Positions 16,861 to 23,509 of a stretch of 64,000 nucleotides of DNA are shown here, piece after piece (within the stretch, counting starts at the first letter, position 1; each line of letters starts with the position of its first letter). The DNA is taken from contig AP031437.1 in assembly GCA_042854365.1 (NCBI GenBank), positions 620,001 to 684,000 on the forward strand, read 5' to 3'. The translations under genes and the position numbers were made by a program. Under the pieces are notes generated by a model. It searched no databases. It was given only the letters and a program-made list of their open reading frames with translations, and was not told the origin of the DNA. This DNA is from Anaeromassilibacillus sp001305115 (GTDB taxonomy: Bacteria; Bacillota; Clostridia; Oscillospirales; Acutalibacteraceae).

Positions 16861-16896
16861 AAAAGTCCCGCCGGGGTTACTCCCGGCGGGACTTTT
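16861..16896. terminator. Bidirectional terminator between the HMA gene and eutH
   Basis: A 15-bp perfect stem (AAAAGTCCCGCCGGG with its complement) and a 6-base loop, with A and T runs at the ends, between convergent genes. Confidence 0.92.
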
Positions 16897-16914
16897 CTAA
16901 TCCTATGAGAGGGG

Positions 16915-18000
16915 CTAAGCAGCGCCATCTGGCGTACATTCTTTCGTGAAACGCATCGCCAACAGGATTGCCAGAACCCCTCCTACAAGCTTACAGATCA
17001 CATAAGCAGCTACAACTTTTCCCACAGAGACGCTGGATACAAAGGCCAGCTGTCCTCCAAAAACAAAAGCCCCCGTAACGGCGAAGGCCGCATTCGCAAC
17101 TTTCCCACGCGGGTCCATCCGGCTGTATAGTGGGAGCATCGAAAGGCTGGTTGCAAAACTGACCAAAAAACCAGCGACTGCATAGCGGTTCATACCGAAA
17201 CGGCCAGCAAGGGCATCAACTGCCCGGCCGCAGTGCGCCAGCAACAAACCACAAGCGACGGTGGAACCACATACTACGGCGGTACATTTAAAAACAATGG
17301 TCATTGCCTCAAAAAAGAGCTTTTCTGGTACAATGGACCATTCAGGAAGAAATACGCCGGCGGTTACGACACAGAATAGGAGAATCCCCGCTGCCCGTAC
17401 AAACAACCCCAACCCTGATAAAATCCGGATACAAACGCGCGGAGCGAACCGGAGAGCCAAACACAACAGTAAGCACAGAAAAAGAACTGGCCACAGGTTG
17501 GCGAACAACGAAGCAGGGGGTAATCCGAGGAAGAAGCCTCCGGCTGCCAGCGCTGCAGGCATGGCGACAATCCCCCACAGAATCCCCTGCATAAACCCTT
17601 CCAGCTCAAAACTTTGCAAGCTTCCCAACGAGGTGGGAAGTACAAAACTGATTAGGCAACCGAGAAGGGAAGACAACAACAGGCCGGAATAGGCAGCCAA
17701 ATCGGAAGAAGACGCGAGCTGGCTGGCGATGGGGTATCCCCCGAGATCCGGCGCCAGCAGCGCCCCGGCTAAGACGGACGGATCGAAGGGGAGGACCTCC
17801 CCCCAAGCAGCAATTCGCTCGGGATGGGAACTCAATGCAGCAACGGCCACACAGTACACTCCGGACATGGAAAGGCAGAGCGGCCCCATTGCCGCAAGGC
17901 CGCGGTCGAATTCTCCGGCAATTCCCAGTTTGCCACCGATTATCTTGTCCAGCGCCCCCAGGAACGCAAAGCATAGGAGAATAGCGATCAGGATATTCAT
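16915..18000 (-). CDS. eutH: EutH-like ethanolamine permease homologue
   Basis: A 361-residue membrane protein with about ten hydrophobic spans. Family-typical phrases are RGLAAMGPLCLSMSGVY near the N-terminus, PSVLAGALLAPDLGGYPIA (~75-93) and SRMDPRGKVANAAFAVTGAF (~288-308), followed by a C-terminal span ending in a charged tail. These correspond closely in order to EutH. In enterobacteria and Listeria, EutH lets ethanolamine enter under acid or low-supply conditions. No other ethanolamine-utilisation or microcompartment gene is nearby. The stop of the aminopeptidase gene is 4 bases before this start, so they form an operon. The substrate may therefore differ. Confidence 0.8.
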   Translation of the reverse strand: MNILIAILLCFAFLGALDKIIGGKLGIAGEFDRGLAAMGPLCLSMSGVYCVAVAALSSHPERIAAWGEVLPFDPSVLAGALLAPDLGGYPIASQLASSSDLAAYSGLLLSSLLGCLISFVLPTSLGSLQSFELEGFMQGILWGIVAMPAALAAGGFFLGLPPASLFANLWPVLFLCLLLCLALRFAPRVCIRILSGLGLFVRAAGILLFCVVTAGVFLPEWSIVPEKLFFEAMTIVFKCTAVVCGSTVACGLLLAHCGRAVDALAGRFGMNRYAVAGFLVSFATSLSMLPLYSRMDPRGKVANAAFAVTGAFVFGGQLAFVSSVSVGKVVAAYVICKLVGGVLAILLAMRFTKECTPDGAA

Positions 18001-18004
18001 ACGA

Positions 18005-19795
18005 TTACCGGGAGAGTGGCGCGCAGGCAGCCTTTAGCCATTCCCGTTCATGGTCGTTCAAATGGCTTTCCAGGGATTGATAGACAACCTGATGGAAATT
18101 GTTCAACCAGGTGAGTTCGGTGTCGTCCAATAAATCTACTTTCACCGCACGGGTGTCAATGGGGCAATATGTAATCGGTTCAAAGCAGAGGAACCGGCCG
18201 TATTCGGTGGTATCCCATACCTTGCAGACCAACTCATTTTCAATGCGAATACCAATTTTGCCTTCTTCGTACACGCCAGGTTCATCCGTGATGGTCATTC
18301 CTGGCTGAAAGACGACTTGGTTGGTCGTGCGCAGATTCTGGGGCCCTTCATGGACGCCGCCGACAAAGCCCACCCCGTGGCCGGTGCCACAGCGATAGTC
18401 GATTCCATGTTGCCAAAGAGGGCTGCGCGCAATAATGTCCAGGTTGCCGCCCGTGCACCCCTCCAGAAAAATGACCTTGGCGATGTCAATATGGCATTTG
18501 AGTACCCAGGTATAATAGGTCTTTTCCTCTTCGGTCGGCTCACCCAGCGCATAGGTGCGCGTGATGTCGGTGGTGCCATCCAGATATTGTCCGCCAGAAT
18601 CCACCAGAAGGAATCCGTGAGGCTCCAATTTGGCGCAGGTTTCCGGAACCGCATGGTAGTGCATCATGGCAGCGTTTGCGCCATAGGCCGGGATGGTGTC
18701 GAAGCTGTCTCCAAGGGAGAGCGGCTGTTCCCGGCGCAAGGCGGAGAGCATGTCCGCCACATCACATTCGGTCAGTGGATCGCCATTTGCCATCTTATCT
18801 TCCAACGCCATCTGGAAGCGAACCATCGCAACGCCGTCTTTTACATGGGCATTTTTGATGTTTTCGATCTCCACATCATTCTTGACGCCTTTTAACAATT
18901 GAACCGGCTCTTCCCCAGCGAGCAAGGTAACGCATGGATTGGCCTTCCAAGCGCTGTACAGAGTGTAGTTTAAGCCGTCGGGCTCATAAAGTGCGGTTAC
19001 CTTCTGGCCGATGGAAGCGATGGCTTTTTCCACATCTCCATATTCAGCGGTCTCAACGCCTTCCTTGTGCAGAGCCTCCTGCGCCTCCTGTGGCAAGCGG
19101 CTCCGGTCGATAAACAATGTAGCGCGCTCAGGGAGAACTAGGCAATAAGCCATCGCAACCGGCGTACAAGCGATGTCATCCGCACGCAAGTTCAGCAGCC
19201 AGGCAACGCTGTCCAAGCGGGAAAGCAGAATAGCATTTGCTTCTTTTTTTGCAAGCTGTTCCCGCAGAAGCGCCAATTTTTCATGCACAGTTTTCCCAGC
19301 ATACTTGACGTCCAATAACCAGGCAGGCGTGGCAGGCATCGCCGGGCGGCCTTCCCACAGTTGCGCAACAAAATCAATGTTTCGAATGGATATTTGCTTC
19401 TTTGCAAATGCCTTTTGCAGCTTTTCCACTGTGGAAGTGGCGGTCACCATCCCATCCACGCCCATTACGCCGTTTTCCGGCAACATGCCGGTCAACCAGG
19501 CGGGAATCTCTGGGGTACCCTTTTGTGCAATGCGCATCAGTTCAATACCGCTGCCGGCAAGTTGACGTTCCGCCTGGATAAAATAGCGGCCGTCCACCCA
19601 GAGGGCAGCGTCGGTAGCGGTGACGGCCAATGTACCTACGGAGCCGTTGAAACCGGAAAACCAGCTTCGCGCCTGGTAGCAGTCGGGCAGGTATTCACTC
19701 ATATGGGGGTCTGAGGATGGAATCAAAAAGCCATCGACTCCGGCCTCCTTCATCGCGGCGCGAAGGGCCGCAATGCGTTCTGGAACTGTTTTCAT
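18005..19795 (-). CDS. Xaa-Pro aminopeptidase, M24B family
   Basis: A 596-residue three-domain aminopeptidase P. Two creatinase-type N-terminal domains (~1-300) precede a pita-bread catalytic domain (~305-535). Metal ligands are visible in LVDSGGQYLDGTTDITRTY (two Asp), GTGHGVGFVGGVHEGPQ (His), MTITDEPGVYEEG (Glu) and IRIENELVC (Glu). A C-terminal ~60-residue M24 extension follows, as in eukaryotic-type Xaa-Pro aminopeptidase 1. It removes N-terminal residues from peptides with proline at position two. It is the first gene of an operon with eutH. Confidence 0.95.
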   Translation of the reverse strand: MKTVPERIAALRAAMKEAGVDGFLIPSSDPHMSEYLPDCYQARSWFSGFNGSVGTLAVTATDAALWVDGRYFIQAERQLAGSGIELMRIAQKGTPEIPAWLTGMLPENGVMGVDGMVTATSTVEKLQKAFAKKQISIRNIDFVAQLWEGRPAMPATPAWLLDVKYAGKTVHEKLALLREQLAKKEANAILLSRLDSVAWLLNLRADDIACTPVAMAYCLVLPERATLFIDRSRLPQEAQEALHKEGVETAEYGDVEKAIASIGQKVTALYEPDGLNYTLYSAWKANPCVTLLAGEEPVQLLKGVKNDVEIENIKNAHVKDGVAMVRFQMALEDKMANGDPLTECDVADMLSALRREQPLSLGDSFDTIPAYGANAAMMHYHAVPETCAKLEPHGFLLVDSGGQYLDGTTDITRTYALGEPTEEEKTYYTWVLKCHIDIAKVIFLEGCTGGNLDIIARSPLWQHGIDYRCGTGHGVGFVGGVHEGPQNLRTTNQVVFQPGMTITDEPGVYEEGKIGIRIENELVCKVWDTTEYGRFLCFEPITYCPIDTRAVKVDLLDDTELTWLNNFHQVVYQSLESHLNDHEREWLKAACAPLSR

Positions 19796-19942
19796 GGGGA
19801 ATCCCTCTTTTCATATAAAATACAGTGTAATTGGTTCTATCCATTTTCCCTTCCTCATTCTATCCCCTCACCGTGCATTATGCAAGGGGGGAAATCGAAT
19901 GGAAAGAGACGTTTCCATGTGGGAAAAAGAGGGCAAAAGAAA

Positions 19943-19960
19943 AGCCGCCTGAAGGCGGCT
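19943..19960 (-). terminator. Terminator of the XRE regulator gene
   Basis: A stem AGCCGCC / GGCGGCT with a 4-base loop, followed on the minus strand by TTTTCTTTTG, 20-30 bases after the stop codon. Confidence 0.7.
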
Positions 19961-19981
19961 AAGGAGGAATAAACAAATGGA

Positions 19982-20320
19982 TCAGGAAGCTGTGTGCTTT
20001 TTACGTTTCCGGCCCCGGCGTGGTTTTGGTGTATCTTTCTCCTCTTGTTCCGATTCGGCGGTGGGTTCCGGGGGTTGTATACAGGCGGGAAGGTATTCGG
20101 GCGGTGTTTTTGTAAGGTCCGTTAGGACGAGGCTGTCCAGGGAGACTTCGAAGAACCACGCGAGTTTTAACAATACGGGAAGGGGCGGCATGGTATGGCC
20201 GAGTTCATAGTAGGTATAGGAAGAGCGCTCCACGTTTAACCAGAGTGCAACCTGCCATTGGGAGAAATGAAGGGCCTTGCGCAGGAAACGGAGGTTTTGC
20301 GAAAGATAGATGAGGGACAT
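19982..20320 (-). CDS. XRE-family helix-turn-helix regulator
   Basis: A 112-residue DNA-binding protein. Residues ~6-62 form an XRE/Cro helix-turn-helix (NLRFLRKALHFSQWQVALWL, then NVERSSYTYYELGHTMPPLP as recognition helix region), ending in the typical LxxLAxFFxVSLDxLV. The C-terminal ~45 residues are proline/glutamate-rich and end in a strongly basic stretch (RRGRKRKKH), probably disordered. GGAGG lies 8 bases before the start. It is divergent from the two RHH genes and may control the intergenic region 20321-20477. Confidence 0.85.
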   Translation of the reverse strand: MSLIYLSQNLRFLRKALHFSQWQVALWLNVERSSYTYYELGHTMPPLPVLLKLAWFFEVSLDSLVLTDLTKTPPEYLPACIQPPEPTAESEQEEKDTPKPRRGRKRKKHTAS

Positions 20321-20386
20321 CGTGAAGCGCCTCCAAAGGATAAAGGATTCATGTCATGCTTATTATAACACAGTATAATTTTTGTT

Positions 20387-20404
20387 GCAATACGATTGTA
20401 ATAC
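20387..20404. promoter_or_regulatory. Operator-like site A (GCAATACGATTGTAATAC)
   Basis: Imperfect palindrome matching the motif CAATACAAWTGTARYAC found in four copies around the two RHH genes. It lies between the divergent XRE gene and the first RHH gene. Confidence 0.5.
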
Positions 20405-20448
20405 TTTTTGTAATGCATACTTTCCATTACTAACGATACATAATATTT

Positions 20449-20465
20449 GTATTACAATTGTATTG
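20449..20465. promoter_or_regulatory. Operator-like site B (GTATTACAATTGTATTG)
   Basis: A near-palindromic copy of the same motif centred on CAATTG. It ends 12 bases before the start of the first RHH gene and covers the area just before its ribosome-binding site, a place suited to repression. Confidence 0.55.
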
Positions 20466-20477
20466 TGAGGTAATTGT

Positions 20478-20681
20478 ATGAGAAATAAATTCAAAATTCC
20501 TCATATTCCAGCAACCCCACCAACGACAACAAAATCCATACGATTTCCAAATGAAATGATTGAAGAAGTTGAGGAAGCGATTCGCGGAAAAGATAGCAAT
20601 TTTTCTGCTTTTGTAGTGGAGGCAGTGCGTGTAGCTTTATTAGATTTGAAAGAAGAAGAAAACTTCACAAATCATAAATGA
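20478..20681 (+). CDS. Ribbon-helix-helix (Arc/MetJ-type) small protein 1
   Basis: A 67-residue protein. The short N-terminal KFKIPHIP is followed by the RHH pattern: a beta strand (TKSIRFPNE), helix 1 (MIEEVEEAIRGK), then S/T-FSAFVVEAVRVALLDL as helix 2. The start ATG follows GTGAGG. It is 60-70% identical by eye to the next gene, so the two are a tandem duplication. Small stand-alone RHH proteins usually dimerise and bind palindromic operators, often their own promoter, which fits the nearby motif copies. No partner toxin is visible. Confidence 0.8.
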   Translation: MRNKFKIPHIPATPPTTTKSIRFPNEMIEEVEEAIRGKDSNFSAFVVEAVRVALLDLKEEENFTNHK

Positions 20682-20690
20682 CAAACTCTG

Positions 20691-20708
20691 TAATACAAAT
20701 GTAGTACA
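20691..20708. promoter_or_regulatory. Operator-like site C (TAATACAAATGTAGTACA)
   Basis: First of a pair of inverted copies of AATACAAATGTAGYA flanking the presumed promoter of the second RHH gene. Confidence 0.55.
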
Positions 20709-20740
20709 TACTTTTTTCGAATTTTTCTTCATAATTGTTG

Positions 20741-20757
20741 TGCTACATTTGTATTGC
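20741..20757. promoter_or_regulatory. Operator-like site D (TGCTACATTTGTATTGC)
   Basis: Inverted partner of site C: its reverse complement GCAATACAAATGTAGCA differs from site C at only a few positions. The two are 33 bases apart, about three helical turns. Confidence 0.55.
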
Positions 20758-20770
20758 GTGGTGAAATAGG

Positions 20771-20959
20771 GTGGAGAAGTTTAAGATTCCACATGTTCCT
20801 CAAACAACGTTAAAGTCGATACGTTTTCCAAACGATATGATTGAGGAAATTGAGGACGCTATTCGAGGAAAAGAATGTACGTTTTCTGCATTTGTCATTG
20901 AAGCGGTTCGAATTGCTTTGCTAAATTTGAAAGAAGATTCTTCGCAATCTGGAGAATAA
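20771..20959 (+). CDS. Ribbon-helix-helix (Arc/MetJ-type) small protein 2
   Basis: A 62-residue paralogue of the preceding gene with the same order of elements: KFKIPHVP, LKSIRFPND, MIEEIEDAIRGKE, TFSAFVIEAVRIALLNLK. GTG at 20771 is used because the conserved KFKIPH begins at residue 3; no ATG fits. The ribosome-binding site is weak (GGTGAAATAGGG). A strong terminator directly follows its stop. It has its own operator-like pair (sites C and D), so the two paralogues may regulate each other. Confidence 0.78.
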   Translation: MEKFKIPHVPQTTLKSIRFPNDMIEEIEDAIRGKECTFSAFVIEAVRIALLNLKEDSSQSGE

Positions 20960-20995
20960 AATCCCACGGACGATTAAAAAGTCCGTGGGATTTTT
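20958..20995 (+). terminator. Terminator after the RHH genes
   Basis: A 14-bp stem (AAAATCCCACGGAC / GTCCGTGGGATTTTT) with a T run, starting at the stop codon of the second RHH gene. Confidence 0.88.
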
Positions 20996-21147
20996 ATAGT
21001 TTAACTATAATTTTGTGAAAGTTGCTTACCTAGAGTTGACATTGATTAAATTCTAATTTATAATTAATATCAAAGAAGATTAACAAAATTTAGCGCTGTT
21101 TATATAAAATTATAGCGTTATTTTCTAAAAGAAAGGTAGGGAACTTC

Positions 21148-22110
21148 ATGAAAAGAAAAACGTTTGGCGTCGTTTTTTCCGTTTTGCTTCTTTTGGGAGG
21201 TGCGGTTTCACTTTCTCTCGCATCCAGTATACCGCGAGAAAAACTTGGTAGGGAAGAAGAAATCAGCGATAAAGAGATTCAGCAACCGTCATGTGAAGTG
21301 CCCAGCGACCGAATAAAAATTACGCCAACATCGGAGCCAGTTCTTTTAGGCAAAACAGGAGAAGCTTCCGGAGAGGTGGCGTATTCGTTTTCGGTGCAGC
21401 CTTTGGCGGATGGAGTCAAACGGATTTCCTTACTTTCTGGGAACCCAGATGTCAAATTTGTAGAGTATGTCACTTTGCCGAAAGAGGATTATTTAAACAA
21501 TATAGAAGTGGGTTTTGAGAAAAATCGCGTGCTTCGGCAGAGTATATCTGAGCATCTCTCACCGGATGGGACGACCCCTTGTAATGCGACAAAGTGGTTG
21601 GAAACTCCGGTTGAAAAGGAGCTGGCAAAAGGAGAAGAATGGAAAATTGATTTGGAGTTTCCAGTAGAACTTCTCGAGGAAAAAGGCGTCAGGCCGGAAG
21701 GCTCGCATGTATGGACAATGGACGGATTTTCCCTTTATGCGTTGTTGACGGATGAAGAGGGACAGCAGGCTTTGCAGGAGATTTGCTTCGCAAAACAGGA
21801 CGGCAACGCCTTAGAGGTATCTGTTTTCAGCCGGGACTTGAAAGATCTTGCGGAGATTGAAACATCTTCAGAAATCATCACAAAGGAGCTGCACGACTAC
21901 CGATATATCTATGCCTCCCCGGAAAAGGTGGAACCGGTCTATCATTGTACCCACATGGACACCGCAACCGGAACGGTTTTGGAAGGCGATTTGACGCTGT
22001 CGCATACCACACAAATGGGGGATGCAGTTTATGCGTATTACGATGGGACAGTCATGGGCGTTAAAGAAGGAAATGCGTTTTCAGAGTTTCCATATGGAGA
22101 AAGCGTATAA
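21148..22110 (+). CDS. Exported protein of unknown function
   Basis: A 320-residue protein with an N-terminal signal-like segment (basic MKRKT, then a hydrophobic stretch to about residue 28, SLASS) and no lipobox. The remaining sequence is acidic, rich in Glu and Thr, with no family motif recognised. AAAGGTAGG stands 9 bases before the start. It is flanked by AT-rich sequence and ends shortly before repeat copy B. The neighbours (RHH pair, small membrane protein, amidase pseudogene) look accessory, so recent acquisition is plausible. Function not assignable. Confidence 0.65.
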   Translation: MKRKTFGVVFSVLLLLGGAVSLSLASSIPREKLGREEEISDKEIQQPSCEVPSDRIKITPTSEPVLLGKTGEASGEVAYSFSVQPLADGVKRISLLSGNPDVKFVEYVTLPKEDYLNNIEVGFEKNRVLRQSISEHLSPDGTTPCNATKWLETPVEKELAKGEEWKIDLEFPVELLEEKGVRPEGSHVWTMDGFSLYALLTDEEGQQALQEICFAKQDGNALEVSVFSRDLKDLAEIETSSEIITKELHDYRYIYASPEKVEPVYHCTHMDTATGTVLEGDLTLSHTTQMGDAVYAYYDGTVMGVKEGNAFSEFPYGESV

Positions 22111-22160
22111 TCTCTACTTTATAGAGGCTGCTTTAGAAAGCGTTGTGTAATTGTGTATAA

Positions 22161-22297
22161 AAAAGAGGGTATCCCAAAAGTCATGAAAAGACGGAAGGAT
22201 ACCCTCTTTTTTTAGAAACTCAAATATTTTCCAGACAGAAAGAGGACGCCCTTTTCCTATGAATCCAACAATTCGTAGTTTTGGGACGTCCTCTTTT
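22161..22297 (-). repeat. Dispersed double-hairpin repeat, copy B (inverted)
   Basis: The reverse complement matches copies A and C over ~137 bases, including the sub-motifs CCCAAAACTACG, GATTCATAGGAAA and TTTCTAAAAAAAGAGGG. The inner hairpin is partly decayed (the loop side reads AGACGGAAGG). It lies between the convergent genes ending at 22110 and 22342. Confidence 0.9.
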
Positions 22298-22341
22298 GAG
22301 CTTATAGATGCTAGGCGGTGGTTGTGAGAAACGGGGCAGCC

Positions 22342-22770
22342 TTATGGATTTGGAAAGCTGTTTTCATAGAAGTCCAAAAAAATGGACACTCGCATACATT
22401 CCTCCCGCAAAGTTTCATCCTCTGTGGGAATCTGGGCGCCATAGGTTTTGTATGGTTCCCAATTTGAAGGGGTGAAGGGTTCCAAATCGAATTGTCCCTG
22501 AATGGCGGCGATGCCCGTCTGAAAATCCATGGTGGCTTCCGCAAAGGCGTCGTCCGGGTCTTCAAAGACCGGCATGCCTTTGGAATTGATTCCCATTGCG
22601 TAGGTAGGTTTTCCCATGAGAAAATCGGGAACTTGCTCTTCAGAAACCGGACCTATCACATTGCCATAGAGATTCTCCATCCGGTTTTGATGAAAAAACC
22701 AGGCGAGCACGGCGACGGCCATTATAAAGACACATGTAATAAAAATAGAAGACTTCCGATGTTTTTTCAT
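22342..22770 (-). CDS. Small membrane-anchored protein of unknown function
   Basis: A 142-residue protein with a basic start (MKKHRKSS), one hydrophobic span (residues ~9-27) and an acidic outward-facing remainder with no recognised motif. The ribosome-binding site is weak. It lies just downstream of an amidase-domain pseudogene in the same orientation, so it may be the surviving partner of a former two-gene unit. The coding potential is supported mainly by the signal-anchor layout. Confidence 0.5.
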   Translation of the reverse strand: MKKHRKSSIFITCVFIMAVAVLAWFFHQNRMENLYGNVIGPVSEEQVPDFLMGKPTYAMGINSKGMPVFEDPDDAFAEATMDFQTGIAAIQGQFDLEPFTPSNWEPYKTYGAQIPTEDETLREECMRVSIFLDFYENSFPNP

Positions 22771-22796
22771 AGGGATTAGACTATCCTATAATTGCA

Positions 22797-23009
22797 TAAG
22801 GGATATACCCTAAATATTCCCATCCGTTATCTGAACTACTGACCCTTCGTTGTAATCGGATGAGTGTTGGGCAACTTTAAAGTCTGTATATCCGCTGCTA
22901 GTTTTACTGCCAATAGCCGTTACAAAGGCACAATGTCCCCAATCACCGTCATTGCCCGCATCATAGGCAATAAAGTCGCCTTTTCGAACTCTATAAGTAG
23001 CTAGGAAAA
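22797..23009 (-). pseudogene. Amidase_6-like domain, 3' remnant with frameshift
   Basis: On the minus strand the frame reads RKGDFIAYDAGNDGDWGHCA, followed by FVTAIGSKTSSGYTDFKVAQ and HSSDYNEG, the pattern of the putative amidase domain (PF12671-like) with its GDWGH core. The expected closing WEYLGYI appears only after a one-base shift, because the original frame meets a stop at 22811. Upstream the frame ends within AT-rich, stop-filled sequence. Only the last ~65 residues remain, so this is a decayed gene. Confidence 0.75.
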
Positions 23010-23400
23010 TGGCATTAGATATTTTTTATAGATAACATTATACGTATTAGATTTTCACGAACTACGCTATTCTAGACTTGTACATTGGAAAACATCAACT
23101 TTAATTTAAATTATATTGATTGATTAAAAACGCTTTTGGCCCTTACAAGATATATCGGACAATAAAAGTCTATTTAGAATTACTTATTAAAAGAATAATA
23201 AAGATATTCATAAATGTCAATAATTAAAATAAAATTGATACATTATTTATAATAAAAGTTTTTATATAAACTATTTAAGTTAAGATTTAAAATTACAGTT
23301 TATAAATTCGTCAATATGAAAATAAGTAAGTTATTATTAATAACGTACTGAAATCCTTATTTATAGCTTCCCGGGAGGCGTTCCGATTTTTTGGTCACAA
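23010..23400. other. Extremely AT-rich intergenic region before secA
   Basis: About 390 bases, mostly below 25% GC by eye, with runs such as TTAAAATAAAATTGATAC and no usable reading frame. It separates the amidase pseudogene from the secA promoter region and contrasts with the ~50-55% GC of its neighbours. It may be decayed mobile DNA. Confidence 0.6.
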
Positions 23401-23437
23401 TTCACGATTTGTTCTTTCTTTTTCCCTGTACATATGG

Positions 23438-23443
23438 TATAAT
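23438..23443 (+). promoter_or_regulatory. secA: Predicted -10 element for secA
   Basis: A perfect TATAAT preceded by ATGG; the -35 region is poor (TTTCTT at 17 bases). About 66 bases upstream of the secA start. Confidence 0.4.
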
Positions 23444-23509
23444 AACACCCGTATGCTCAACATTGAGATGAATAATTGGTTTTTAGGAACCATTTTGAGG
23501 TGAACGTTC

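Noticed and set aside
16915..18000. Ethanolamine microcompartment locus
   Set aside because: Only the eutH-like gene is present; no lyase, shell or regulator gene is near.
20478..20959. Toxin-antitoxin module
   Set aside because: Both genes are RHH paralogues; neither looks like a toxin and no toxin gene adjoins them.
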